Of a stretch of DNA of 64,000 nt, positions 12,601 through 24,054 are shown one piece after another. This stretch comes from Ampullaceana balthica. Its lineage: Eukaryota; Mollusca; Gastropoda; Lymnaeidae. The notes beneath the pieces are model-generated. The model worked only from the letters and a program-made list of their open reading frames with translations, searched no databases and was not told where the DNA came from. The stretch's first letter is position 1, and each line of letters begins with the position of its first letter. The position numbers and the translations under genes are program-made. The stretch covers positions 507,791 through 571,790 of the forward strand of contig CALYLW010000336.1 in assembly GCA_944989445.1 (NCBI GenBank), in the 5' to 3' direction.

Positions 12601-14271
12601 AAAAGTTTTCCTGTATCAAAACTTAACATTTCTTTTCGGCATTGAAATTGTTTATCTCATTGAATGTCCCTAGTTTCATAGTCTAAAAGCATAATTATGT
12701 TTAAAAATGGTATTAATTTTTAAATGACCTGCAAGGCAAGAGCGGGCGTGAGCAGTGCTATTGACATGTAACTGACAGTCTGTAACATCGCTACAGACAC
12801 GCCCATCATGCGGACAGGTTTCGACCCGAACCTGAGCTGGAGGTACTCGTAGATACTGGTGAGGTGTAGTGGGTAGAACAAGGGAACCGTCGTGTGTGCG
12901 GTCAGCAGAGATGTGAAGGCCCATGCCAGGTAGCTGGTGATGTACATCGGACCGTTGGTGTAGACATCTGCAGGGGTCCCCATCATTGAAATGGCAGACT
13001 GTATTAGAAATAGTGATAGAAACTTGTAAATTGTACGACTTCTGTTAGTTAACCAAAAAAATAGTACTGTCCAATCGATTTAAAAATAAAATTTAACATT
13101 ATTGTGGTTTCAGGCGATGGACATACACAATGATGCCTGTATTGTTATTCTACGAATAAATATAATATATAAATTCGAATAGCAGATAGCAACAGCAGAT
13201 GTTTGAATGGTGCCGATAAAACCTTGTGTCGTCCTAGTGTTATATATGGCATTACGTTGTTTATGATTGCTCAATATAATAGCGCGGTCATAAGATGTTA
13301 CGTGTAATAATGTAAGGAATTTTGCAGTAAATGTTAATAAGAAAAAAAAGTCTTGTTGTTTTCTTTTTCCTTACAACACCATGAATATGACGAAGATTTT
13401 TATAACATTTTGATTTTACGTCTAAACAAGAGGATGTGACGTGACATTTTCTTGTTGTGTCGCTGCTAGAATTTGAAACTGTTATTGGAGGTCTGATTGT
13501 GATTGTTGCCCTTTCATTGTGTATAGACTTAGTCAAGTAAGTTTTGACAATAACTTAACGCGGCCCTTTTGTTTAAACGGGTTCATATATTTCTTTTGGG
13601 GAAGACGTTACAATTTTTGAAGTTTAAAGTTAAATTTCTTTGGAATGACTGCTAAATTTAACTTGGCTTTTATCTGGAGTTCTCTCACTTTATGTACTGA
13701 GATATGATGTTTAAGATTATTGGAAACTTATATTGAATTGATCTCCAATAAAACAATCAAACCAAATAAAATAAATTGTGCAATGTCATGCATATAAACC
13801 CAGTATATTAAAGAAATTAAAAATTATATGCATCTGATTACGTACTGCACATCTTCTGGCTACGATAATTGTGTTAGACTGTTTATACATTTTTGTGTTT
13901 TATATCTGTTATTATCATAAGGACAACGTGGTTTATCCATAGTAAATAATTAAAACAATGCACCATGTGATTCTACGTTAACTACTCACCATTTAATAAA
14001 ATCCTAGGTAAACTACTCACCATTTAATAAAATCCTACGTAAACTTCTCACCATGTAATAAAATCCTATGTAAACTACTCACCATGTAAGAAACGAACAA
14101 GGACAAAGCTACAGCAACAACGGCCAATCTCCGACCACCAAGCAGGTATTCTTCAATTGATGCTGTCTTGTAGTCCTTCACAGCAAAGAGAACACCGATG
14201 GCCAATGGAATGAGCAGCATGGCAATAATGACCAGATAGTCGGCAAAATGCAGATCTCCCAAAGCGGCCAT
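9601..14271 (-). CDS. SLC5-family Na+-coupled monocarboxylate transporter-like protein, copy A (complete, 7 exons, 590 aa)
   Basis: Exons (minus strand): 14271-14083, 12998-12729, 11828-11675, 11364-11226, 11030-10850, 10619-10490, 10310-9601. All junctions are GT-AG with phases 0,0,1,2,0,1, and the joined frame has no stop, giving 590 aa against 610 for human SLC5A8. Visible SLC5 landmarks: TM1 at about 11-33; EEYLLGGRR; MGTPADVYTNG; the IGGIKSVVWTDVFQ signature (exon 3); RHTWWGTVFGGIF; FSGSLSTISSGLNALA across exons 6/7, the TM8 Ser/Thr-rich Na+-site region; GSPVLGAFILGALVPWGNK. Role by family: plasma-membrane Na+-driven uptake of lactate, pyruvate, short-chain fatty acids or similar anions; exact substrate unknown, and iodide or vitamin transport are alternatives. 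The start is the only ATG giving the SLC5 N-terminus. The exon 2 donor (CAG|GTCATT) is weak. It ends in TLVES then TAA. Confidence 0.9.
13971..14082 (-). repeat. Splice-donor-derived minisatellite in intron 1 of gene A
   Basis: About four units of roughly 32 bp (ACTCACCATTTAATAAAATC and variants) run up to the genuine exon 1 donor at 14082/14083. On the gene strand each unit restores an ATGGTGAGT-like or AATGGTGAGT-like donor. Confidence 0.8.
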
Positions 14272-14744
14272 ACCTTATTTTACTGATTCTATTCATACGA
14301 TTTTTGTTAAAAGATATTCACCATTAACTTACCAAAATAATTTAAGATAATGTTTTAATCTATTTTTTGTGTGGTATTTTCGGCTTACAAAAAATTAGTC
14401 TTACACTTACAAAGAAACGAATGCCTACTAAATGACACCTATGTCATTCCTGTTGCTGTCAGAAATGGTGTTAAACGTCTGGCTAATGTAGGGGATTAAA
14501 AACGCTTTTAATGCAAATTAGATGAAGAATAATAATTTCAAAAAATATATATATTCATATGTTATTTTAATTAGAAACAGCTGGAAAGCAATTAAACTGA
14601 TTTTACTTCGTTCAAATGGAGAAAAAATTGTCTTCACTGTCGTTTTTTTGAATCAGGTATTCTCAAACTGCTCTTGATTGTGAACACATTGATGTAAAAA
14701 CTTTACGATGCACTTCTTTTCTATCATAATGAATCCTCTTTTTA
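14272..14744. repeat. Duplicated 5' flank of gene A, proximal part
   Basis: No gene. It aligns with 1211-1680 (copy Z) and 54882-55320 (copy B), for example the GTCTGGCTAATGTA block at 14478 and 1420. Promoter elements could not be assigned. Confidence 0.65.
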
Positions 14745-15760
14745 AATCCCTTATATTAACTTCACGGCCGTCTCTCTCTGTCGTTCTGTCGTCATCTCTG
14801 TCTTGGGCGGGCGGAAAAACAAAAGTAAAAAATGACCCACTTCCCGTGATCCGATCGAGCTGAAACTTGGCACACGGACCCGTCTCACCTAACAATGCAT
14901 CGTATCTAAATTTCAGATCGATCGAACGTACTGTAATTAAATTTATGCCTTTTTAGTTTATCCTTATACAACGTATGTAATTCAAATTCACTGTTTGTTA
15001 TTTTTTTTTCACGGGATTGTTCAGTCACGCGTTGACGCGACCCATCGAAGTACCGGCGTGCTTTTGTTTACATTTTACGTGTCTTGCTGAGCTCGGTCCA
15101 GCGATAGATGACCAGATCTTTCCACTCTCCCACCCGCCCCCCATGGGTTATAAAGCAAAGGAAAGTTAAGACAGATTCAGGCTGTAAATTTTTGTCGCGT
15201 TGGATCATAATCAATACTTTCAGTTCTGTCTCATATATAAGGGATTTATAGTCAAAAACTTTGTTTTTACTGGTTTGTTTTTTTAAATCCTTTATATTAA
15301 CTTCACCGCCGTCTCTGTCTCTCTGTCTGTCTGTCTTGGGCGGGCGGAAAAACTAAAGTAAAAAATGACCCACTTCCCGTTAAGCCATCGAGCTGAAATT
15401 TGGCACACGGACCCGCGTTACCTACCAATGCATCGTATCAAACATTCAGATCGATCGAACGTACCATAATTAAATTAATGTATTTTTAGTTAATCCTTAT
15501 ATAACGTATGTAATTCAAATTCACGGTTTGTTATTGTTTTTTTTCCACGTGAGAGTTTGAGTTGAAGCGTTGACGTCGACCGTCGTGCCGACACCCCCTT
15601 ACGTCCCATCCCCCGTTATTAAAGACAGGGACATCACTCGGTGTCAGTCTGTAAATGTTTGTCGCGTTGTAACATAATCAATACTTTTAGTTCTGTCTCA
15701 TATATAAGGGATTTATAGTCAAAAACTTTGTTTTTACGGGTCTTTTGTATTTCCACTTAA
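14745..15760 (-). repeat. R520 repeats (about two units, reverse orientation) inserted in the 5' flank of gene A
   Basis: Landmarks TTTAAATCCCTTATATTAAC at about 14742 and the similar TTTAAATCCTTTATATTAAC at about 15283 give a period near 540 bp. The block separates two stretches that are contiguous in copies Z and B, so it is an insertion after duplication. Confidence 0.75.
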
Positions 15761-16033
15761 GTAGGTTAATTTTATAAAGAAGTCGTGGCTAGATTAAGAT
15801 GACACCATGGAAAAGGTAAACAAAGAGAAATTTTAAAAAAATTAGAATCACATTATCAGTGCTTTAGAGTGTTCCCACGCCCATTGTTCACAGTGGCCGA
15901 ACAAAAATGAGTCTAAGAAGGACAGGTCTTAGGCCACTGCAACCTATGCGTCCGCTGTGGACCCCGCACTTTCACAGGCCCCGCGCTAATTCTGTGTGTA
16001 AATTATTAAATGAAACAATTATAAGTTATAATC

Positions 16034-18469
16034 ATGTGTTGGTCAGCGTGTTTCTACTGTCGCTTACTGGTAAAACAAAAAAGCTCCTTTGTAAATGAAG
16101 GATTTGACCAGTGGCAAAGCTGTGCCACAAGGCTCTCAGAACATGAAAAATCGCATAGGCATTTAGGCGCCATGACCAGTTGTTGTGAAGCTGGAGCAAG
16201 ACTAAATTTTAAAAAAACAGACCTTGACAAGATTAGATTCATTAGGAGATGCTTTATTCTGAGACTAAATGTTGGAACGAAGTTTTTCAAAGACTAGTTC
16301 CAATTGTACAATTTCTAGCGGAGCGCAAAATAGCTTTCAGAAGGTCCATTGAAATAGTTGACGAGCCAAGTATTGGGAATTTCCTGGGTCTAGTAGAATT
16401 ATTTGCAAAGTTTGATTCAGTAATAGGGAAACATCTTCGACGTGTTACCAATGCAGAAATTCATGATCATTACCTGGGGAAGAAGATTCAACACGAGCTC
16501 ATTCCTGTAGTAGCTGATGCTGTTGTGAATGCTATTCTTTGGGACGTCAAGAATGCAAAGTATTTTTCAGTAATATTGGATTCTGCAAAGAGAGCAGATT
16601 TCATTACATACCCGGTATGTATCAGATGGGGAAATGTGGAAGAGCCTGTGGTTGTACCTGAACATTTTATCAAGTTTCTTCCAGTGGAAAGTATTACTAG
16701 ACCGGACTTTTGCGATGTACTAATGAATGAGCTGGAAAAGCTTGGATTAAATGTTCAAAATATTCAAGGACAATGTTATGATAATGATGCCAACATGAAA
16801 GGCGTCCATTTTGGAGTTCAAAAACGGATTTTAAATATTAGCAGCAGAGCATTTTTTTTACTCCATGTGTGTATCATCAATCTGATTGTAGCAGACATGG
16901 TCAAAACATACCCTGATGCGTTAACCTTTTTCGGAACCGTACAACGCGTGTACACCATCTTGTCAACATCTACAAAAAGATGGTCATTATTCAGAACGCA
17001 TTTTTCTAATCTATCTGTAACACCTCTATGCCAAACAATGTGGGAATGTAGAATAGATGGTGTAAAAACACTTCGTTATCAATTGCCTGAAATTTGTGGC
17101 CCACTCAATGAATTAGATGAAGAGGCTAGTGATGCGATAATTAAAAGCAAAGCAGAAGCACTTTATGAAACATTGAAGCAGTACAAACTCTTAGTGTCAC
17201 TTGTGTTATGATACGACGTTCTCTTTCAAGTCGATTCAGTGAGTAAAGAACTGCCATGTAAAACAGTAGATTTGAGCACTGCAATGGATTCGTACAACAA
17301 CTTGATGGTTTGGCTAAGGAAACTGAGAGTTGATGGGTTTGTTCACATTCTTGTCACAGCAAAGGAATTGGCTAAAAACATTGAAGTTGTTGCAATCTTT
17401 CCAGCCAAACGTAAAAGGAAAAGGCAGTATGATGAATCTGTGGAAAACTTCACACCCGGAAATGCTGAAGAGGATTACATGATAAATTGATTCAACAAAA
17501 TTGTGGACACTGCAGTTCAGTCCTTGCAGTCGAGATTTGAACAGTTGATATCAAACCACAATGTGTTTCTTTTCAGCTTCAAGAGCATTCAGTGTGAATA
17601 CATACGAAAGTTTACAGAGGGCCTCGAGCAAGCATTGACGTCATCAACAGACACGTCGACAGATATACGTGGGGGAGAATTAGCTGATGAAATGAAATCT
17701 TTAAGGAATATTTTACAAAATACCACCAAAACCCTAGTAGAGATTTTGACTTATCTGTCCACTAATGAAAGATGCACTGCTTTCCCAGACTAATTAGTTG
17801 CACTCAGAATATTTTAACAATACTCGTAACAGTGACTTTGGTGAAGGAAGCTTCTCACGCCTCAAACTAATAAAGAATTACCGTATTTACTCGCATATAA
17901 GCGGAGTTTAGAACTATAAAATACAATACTGATCTCAGGGGGTGGGCTTGTATGCGTATTTTAAAAAATGGTTACAAGGACAGACACTAAAATGTATAAT
18001 ATAATTTTTTTCTAAATATATACTTCTTTAATCATCAGTTGTGTACAACTAATGAGCGGAGGTTCATATAATATTATAGCAAATAATGTGGAAAGAGCAG
18101 ACACGTTTTTGTGTCATTCCAAACGGTTAACAACCTGGAATCTAACAGAAAAGTAAGCATTTTACATCTTTAAAGTAACACATTTCTATTACCCAAATGA
18201 TGGAGTAAAATTAGACAATTGTATAGTCCTCTTATATGCGGGTTTTTTGCAAAAACTGTTCATTTTAACGCAGTTTTAGGGGGTTTGCTTATATGCGATG
18301 TAGGTTTATATGCTAGTAAATACGGTACTCGAGGACAATAATTCATGAAGATAGATTGAACAACTTGGCAATTCTTGCTATTGAGCTTGATCTATGTAGA
18401 AAACAGAATTTTGATGATCTACTATATGACTTCGCTACACACATAGCTCGTAAAGCAAAGCTAATTTGA
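16034..18469 (+). pseudogene. hAT transposase (TTF zinc finger, DUF4371, hAT dimerisation), lightly broken
   Basis: 16034-16240 encodes a TTF-type zinc-finger start (MCWSACFYC...) and the HEKSHRH segment. After a frame change, 16249-17793 is one reading frame broken only by two TGA codons (17209-17211, where the family has Trp in VLWYDVLF, and 17488-17490). It carries YFSVILDSA, GQCYDNDANMKG, the ST-RW block, TMWECRIDGVK and PAKRKRKR. A frameshift follows near 17800. GSFSRLKLIKNY (about 17840-17878) is split from HEDRLNNLAILAIELDLCR (about 18345-18410) by the MITE at 17881-18325. The product ends ARKAKLI then TGA at 18467. Family: cut-and-paste transposase similar to ZMYM1-like domesticated proteins. 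Few lesions suggest recent inactivation. Confidence 0.85.
17881..18325. mobile_element. MITE with TA target duplication nested in the hAT transposase gene
   Basis: Inverted ends CCGTATTTACTCGCATATAA (17881) and TATATGCTAGTAAATACGG (ending 18325), flanked by TA on both sides (17879-17880; 18326-18327). Removing it with one TA restores the transposase frame from KNY into SRTIIHEDR. TA duplication suggests the Tc1/mariner superclade. No ORF. Confidence 0.85.
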
Positions 18470-18629
18470 TCGTGATTTTGTATTTAGTAAAGTAATTAAT
18501 AAAATGCAAATACAAATGTATTTTCTATTACAAAATAAAAATGTTCACTTATTATCCTTAACCCTACCCAGACTGCTCCCCGCGCAATACGTTTCACAAA
18601 GAGCCCCGCACTTGTTAGGGCTGGCCCAG

Positions 18630-19166
18630 ATTTTACGGCCAGTCTGGTTCGGAATCAAATACTGCGATGTACAATTTGTAGATGTTAGTGTGCTGTATGC
18701 AACGCAGTGTGTGACATCTGTATCGAAAGGACTAATGTGTAATTAAAACCCTAATTTCGCCTGTACTCTAATAATAACTCTGTTGAAAGTGCATTCTAAA
18801 TTTTAAATAATCTCTAAAACTGCAAACTGTGCACTGGGAATCACGCAAAAACAGATTAAATTCTTTTCATTAACACTTTTCCACAGCTTTTCGTATTTAT
18901 AAAATATTCAGTATTTTGTTTAGCAGAGAAAGCTATGGTATTATTCCTTTCGTCTTTAAAAAAAGAAAAAAAGTCTAAGTTGTAAGAAATGAAAATGGAA
19001 ATGCAATATTAATTGAACTATTTTAGCTCTTTGTTTTTAAGAGACAGTATGTTGAAAATATGAATCGTAGAATTTAAATGGAAATGTGTTAAACGGAACG
19101 GTTTTTTATTATCATTAGTTAACTAGAGAGAATCATGACGACCACCGTTTTATTATAATGGATTAT
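18630..19166. repeat. Duplicated 5' flank of gene A, distal part
   Basis: No gene. It continues the alignment with copy Z from about 1840 to 2370 after the hAT insertion. Confidence 0.65.
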
Positions 19167-19497
19167 GTTGACAATTGGTTAATTGGAAAAGTTCATGTTG
19201 ACAATTGGTTAATTGGAAAAGTTCATGTTGACAATTGGTTAATTGGAAAAGTTCATGTTGACAATTGGTTAATTAGAAAGGTTCATGTTGACAATTGGTT
19301 AATTAGAAAGGTTTATGTTGACAATTGGTTAATTGGAAAGGTTCATGTTGACAATTGGTTAATTGGAAAGGTTCATGTTGACAATTGGTTAATTAGAAAG
19401 GTTCATGTTGACAATTGGTTAATTAGAAAGGTTCATGTTGACAATTGGTTAATTAGAAAGGTTCATGTTGACAATTGGTTAATTAGAAAGGTTTATG
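19167..19497. repeat. 30-bp minisatellite, 11 units, open in one frame
   Basis: Unit GTTGACAATTGGTTAATTGG plus ten bases, 11 head-to-tail copies with few substitutions (G/A and C/T). Thirty bases is ten codons, so the plus frame reads a VDNWLIGKVH repeat without stops. Copy Z has a single diverged unit at the homologous spot (about 2371-2430), so the array expanded in the A lineage. I do not call it a gene: no domain, no splice context, and the period explains the open frame. Confidence 0.9.
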
Positions 19498-19813
19498 CAG
19501 ACAACAGGGCAATAAAAATAAAAGTTAACTATTAATAACTGCTTTTTAAAAACACTGCACCAATCAATGTGCAATTTTCAAACACCTGGTCCTTAAACAC
19601 TCATTGATCACCAGTATATGTCATTAAACTCAGAACTAAATGAAGTAAATTAGAATAAAGGAATAGATTACTATGGAGATAATTTGATGCTGGTGTTCAG
19701 CTCTTTCGTTTGATTTTATTTGTACTTTTATTTAGGTGAAATATAGGCCCCTCTATCTCATTTCTCTTTTTTTTATCTCTCTATCCCCTCACTCACTCTC
19801 TCTCTCTCTCTAT

Positions 19814-19884
<71 letters not shown>

Positions 19885-20641
19885 CTCTCTCTCGTTCTCT
19901 CTCTATATATATATATATTTATGTCTCTGTCTCTCTCTCTCTCGCTCTCTCTCTCTACTCTTAGTATTGTTCCACTTCTGTGGTAATTTATAAAATTTTA
20001 TCTGTGGTTAATTTATTTGGCTTAATAAAACTTCTTGACGACACGTTCGTAGTTTTGTTCCCTTTTTAAATGCATATTACTACCTTGTTTTATTGATTTC
20101 TTAAAGGCTATAGACAATGCAGTTTCAGTAAATTAACATATTTTGTATTTGTATATTTGTAAAATAGTTTACTTGACACTTCCTTGCCTGATTAGTGTTG
20201 AGAAATACTGTTTTCCATTGTTGTGTGCTATTTAAATTCTTGACTGTGTTTTCTGATGGTTGTAGTACATGTGTGATTATAATTAGACCCTTTGGACCTT
20301 CATTATTATTTTATCTATTCCATTAGTTGTAATTTTATGCCAATTGTACATTAATAAACATGTTAATGCTTTAATCTAAAATATAAACAAACTTAATTTA
20401 GTTGAATTACTTGTTTTAAAATCTTTTATTTTTTGCTTGCAGCTTTTAAAAAGATTGCTGTGTAATTTAACACTTGACTTAACTCTATTGCAGCGATTGT
20501 TTTCAATTTACACAGACTTCAATCATTTCAACTATTTTGGTCGCGCGGAAATTTATTAAAATTGTCTTTAAGCTATAAGTTATGGTCCATCACTTTAATA
20601 CACTAAAAAGTAAAAGAAAAAACAATATCCATAACGTGATC
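19498..20641. repeat. Duplicated 5' flank of gene A with CT/TA microsatellite
   Basis: No gene. Holds the CACCAATCA block shared with copy Z, and a CT microsatellite with a short TA run at about 19794-19960. Confidence 0.6.
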
Positions 20642-20829
20642 CATGACCGGCCTCAGCGATTGCGGGACCCTATGTGGCTTAGTATGCGAAACGGATTGCA
20701 CGGGGCCCAATCTGGGGTAGGGATAAGGAATTAATAAGGATAATAAAAGAAAGTTAAGATAGGCGGGGCCTATGAAATTGCGAGGCCCACTGTGGCCGCA
20801 TAGGTTGCAGTGGCCTAATACCAGCCCTG
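20642..20829. mobile_element. hAT MITE (188 bp) with an empty site in copy B's flank
   Basis: The right end GGCCTAATACCAGCCCTG is the inverse of the family CAGGGCTGG terminus. Flanks ACGTGATC (20634-20641) and AAGTGATC (20830-20837) are an 8-bp TSD with one mismatch. The homologous B flank reads ATAACGTGATCACATCG at about 56447 with a single target, i.e. the pre-insertion site. Interior matches both ends of the 15923-18629 transposon, so this is probably its deletion derivative. Confidence 0.85.
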
Positions 20830-20837
20830 AAGTGATC

Positions 20838-21330
20838 ACATAATGTTACTGAAATGATGAGCTAAATTTCTTATTTCTAACACTCTTCTGTTGTGCATTT
20901 TTATTCATCTTGAATCAAAGGATTTGAATATTACTAAGAAATGGCTTCATATGCATGTATTGAATATAAGAAACAGTGTTATTAGATATTTTGAAGCTTA
21001 AGATCAAAAGACAGGACAATAAAAGGTGTGTTTCGACTAAAAGTCTTCCAATTTTCCATAACACCCATTCTCATGGTTTGAACGCAGCTATTCACTTACA
21101 TCGTGTTCATTAATTTTAAAAAGAAATATTTAACATTCGCTTTTAAACAAATGGTTGTTGTAATGCCTGAACTCGACATACACAAAACGTACTGCTCCAG
21201 TGAACAGCAATGCCCCACCCCACTCCATCCCCCAAACATAACACCACTACGATCAACATTTATGCTTGCTATAGATAGAGGAATTGGGTTTCCATTGTAT
21301 TTTTCATTTTTTTAATGCAAAAGGGAATCG
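20838..21330. repeat. Distal duplicated flank shared by copies A and B
   Basis: No gene. The AATTTTCCATAACACCCATT and GGTTGTTGTAATG blocks align with B at about 56670 and 56763. This is the outer limit of the duplication that I could follow. Confidence 0.6.
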
Positions 21331-21529
21331 CTTTTTAAGGAAGGTAATGCAGAAGTGAACGTTAGCCTGGAGGTGAGAATGTTGCTACCCTGTGATAAAC
21401 ATGATTCTATTAATAAAATTTCTTCAAAATCCACAAAACTGTAAAGTTTTTTTTAAATATTTTTATTTATTGTGTTGGTTTTTTTGGAGTGGAAAAAGAT
21501 GTATCTGTCCTGTTCAGTGTGGCGCAAAC

Positions 21530-21665
21530 ACTATCGGTTTCACGTAATAAAGTCTCCCCCAAAATAATGGCTCCCTGAAGATTTATTTTAAAACAAACTC
21601 TCCGGAGGAGACTTTCTTTTAAAATAAAGTCCCCGTGGTTAAAATAAAACCTCCCCTCAATTATA
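21530..21665. repeat. CTCCGGGG / AAAATAAA palindromic repeat family
   Basis: Self-complementary segment mixing AAAATAAA with CTCC...GGAG blocks. Related segments occur at about 23500-23640, 27055-27240, 30785-30960 and 40000-40110, next to GCCGGTGTTGCAAAATAAA in two of them. Probably ends of an unclassified mobile element. Confidence 0.5.
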
Positions 21666-21669
21666 TTAC

Positions 21670-22484
21670 ATTATAAATTAGGGTTTTATTAACGTTTATG
21701 ACTCACAATAAAGAATTTATTATTTGTGCTAAATGCATTTTTGTATGATTTTTGGCAATTCAACAATCATAAACTTAGTCAGCGGCGTAACAAGTTGGGG
21801 GCAAAAGTGGTGGCTAATTGACCAGTGTTATTTCAAAATAACAGACAACTGAACTGAAAAAAAGATGATCAAGTAATACGAGAACATGACACTGATGTAT
21901 TGGAACTTATAATTCACTTTTTACATTTGTGAGAGTAGCACCTTCAGTAATGATTTAAACAAAATTTAGAATTTCTATGTGTGCCTAGAAATATTCAAAA
22001 ATATCATTACCGTCTTTACCGGGTAGCGTTTACAAAAATTACAGCAGAGAATTTAATAAATGCAAGTAGCCAAGGCTTGTTAAATTATTTTTAAAAATAC
22101 AAAAATTAGGACACACGTTTAAACAATCAGTGGCGTAGCTAGGGTTGGTTTCACCAGATATGTTAAATTCATGATATATATCCACAGGCCCCGATTCCCG
22201 ACTACAGATGTGGATTCTTGTTGTATGCATGGAGATTTTGTGGCTTTACCATATCTAAGAATAGCAACAACACTCATGCGTTTTCCAAACAAACAAAAAA
22301 TAAATAAATAAATAAAACATCTTATTTTATACATGAAACAACAGCCTTTTACACAAGTGATGAGAAACACAACACAATGTTGCACTTTAATTTGGGAAAA
22401 AAAAACTATTAAAAACCGAACAAAATCAAGTAAATATGAAGGTTTTTAAAACATTTGTCACGCCCTGAGACGGTTTCAAATCTT
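21670..22484. other. AT-rich intergenic DNA, no gene seen
   Basis: Only short unsupported ORFs. A CAGTGGCGTAGCTAGG hAT-type end is present at about 22129, without a partner that I could place. Confidence 0.5.
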
Positions 22485-23453
22485 ATCTTATCTTATCTGT
22501 TTACAGACGCTCCTTCTATACAGAAGATTATTGCGTCCTACGCTTATCTATGGTTTGTGTTAAGTCCTGCATTTTTATTAGAGATTTAACTGTTGATAAA
22601 GTGTTGGTTTTCCTGGATTCTTCAGGCAACCCATTCCACGCCCGAATTCCGGACGGGAAGAAGGAAAACTTGTATGTGTTTGTTCTTGCATACGGAATAA
22701 GAAAGGTGTTTTTATCCTTATGTCTATCTGAGGGTTGTATTAAGTTATCTTTGTGTTGTATTTCTAAATTAGAATTAATTGCTTATGTATGATTACTACT
22801 TTGCTTTTGGTTCTTCTATCCTCTAGTGTTTCAAGGTTTAATGATTTAACTAATGGTGTTATTCTTGTCAGTTTCGAATATTCTCCAGTAATGAATCTGG
22901 CAGCTCTTTTTTGAATTTGTTCTAGTTTATCATTGTTTTCTTTGGTGGATGGGTCCCGAACAGAAGATGCATATTCTAGTACAGGTCTCACCAAAGTGAG
23001 GTAGCATTTTAGTTTTATATCTCTATTACATTTGTTGAAGTTTCTTTTTATAAAGCCTAAGGTTTTCTTTGATTTTTTAATAACTTCATTGACATGGGGA
23101 TTCCATGATAGTTTCTCATTTATTAAGACTGCTAAGTATTTTGCATCTTTAGTTTGGGTCAGTTCTTTTCCATGAATGTAATATTTTGAATTTATTTGTT
23201 TCTTTTTCTTTGTTACTCTTAACAGTTGACACTTTTCTGGGTGGAAAGACATACTCCAGTTAGTTTCCCATTTTATCAATTCATCTAAGTCTTCTTGTAA
23301 AATTTTGCTGTCTTGTTCTGATTTAATTGTTCTATAGATTATGCAATCATCAGCAAATAACCTAACTTTTGTACCTGTTGAAATGGTGTGGTCCTCACCA
23401 TCCTCATATCTCTCTAGCTTCGCAACTACTATAAACAGTATTAAAGTAAACAT
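22485..23453 (-). mobile_element. 5'-truncated non-LTR retrotransposon, reverse transcriptase fragment
   Basis: Minus-strand translation 23453-22764 has VRLFADDCIIY (catalytic FADD), the WSMSFHPEKC block, YLAVLINEKLSWNPHV, LVRPVLEYASSVRDP and QKRAARFITG, the thumb and C-terminus of an RT of the Jockey/CR1 supergroup. After a frame break the remainder (about 22763-22550) reads FFPSGIRAWNGLPEE, the usual end of such proteins. The element ends in a GATAA-repeat tail at about 22485-22498. No endonuclease; truncated upstream at about 23453. Confidence 0.8.
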
Positions 23454-24054
23454 ATGTGACTATTATCCTTCTTGTGCTTTTGAGTGATCATTTTGTCTTG
23501 TATTAACAGTGTCATGGGGACAGATTTATTTAGAGGGAGACATTATATTACAGGTGGAGGGGGGATATTTCAATCTGTAGGAAAATATTTTCTCCACCGT
23601 AGGAGACCCTGTATGGGCAGGATTTATTTTGCAACATCGACATTAGTTATTTAAATTTTCAAGAATTTCTCCAGTTCACCCACGCACTGCCCGTAGAGAA
23701 GATGGAAGGTGGTCAATAATATTGTACCGGACACATTTCTTGTCATTAGAGCTCAAGTCTCACTCACCCGTCAGTTGTGAAAATACTCTACCTGATCATG
23801 GGAGCTATAAATAGCTTTAGTCAACAAGGTCGTAATGGCGCTCGTTTTGTTCAGGACACAGGTTTGATATGGGTGAAGTTCGTGGGGTGTTATTAGGCCG
23901 AAATAAATAGAAGTAAAAAAAAAGATTTTTAACAACCACGTTTTTATAAGCGGACTAAAAAGAAGAAAATAATATTTTTTTTTCACAGAATTGTGAAGGA
24001 AAAATCTTTTTGCTGGATTGATAAAAATTTCAAACTTATATGCTCAGGTGCAAT

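Larger units (their letters stand above)
15923..18629 (+). mobile_element. Near-intact hAT transposon (ZMYM/DUF4371-type transposase) inserted upstream of gene A
   Basis: Left end CAGGTCTTAGGCCACTGC matches the terminal sequence of the small hAT MITE at 20642-20829 (inverted there). The right end (CCCCGC...GGCCCAG, about 18600-18629) matches the MITE's other end. It interrupts a flank that is continuous in copies Z and B (TTACCGCAAGTCTGG in Z against TTACGGCCAGTCTGG immediately after the element). It carries the transposase pseudogene at 16034-18469 and a nested TA-flanked MITE. The exact TSD could not be fixed by eye. Confidence 0.8.

Noticed and set aside
19158..19535. Possible secreted or structural repeat protein (VDNWLIGKVH)n
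   Set aside because: Openness is explained by a 30-bp period; flanks are non-coding and shared with copy Z without an array.
22550..22792. 80-codon plus-strand frame
   Set aside because: Antisense to the C-terminal end of the minus-strand LINE RT.
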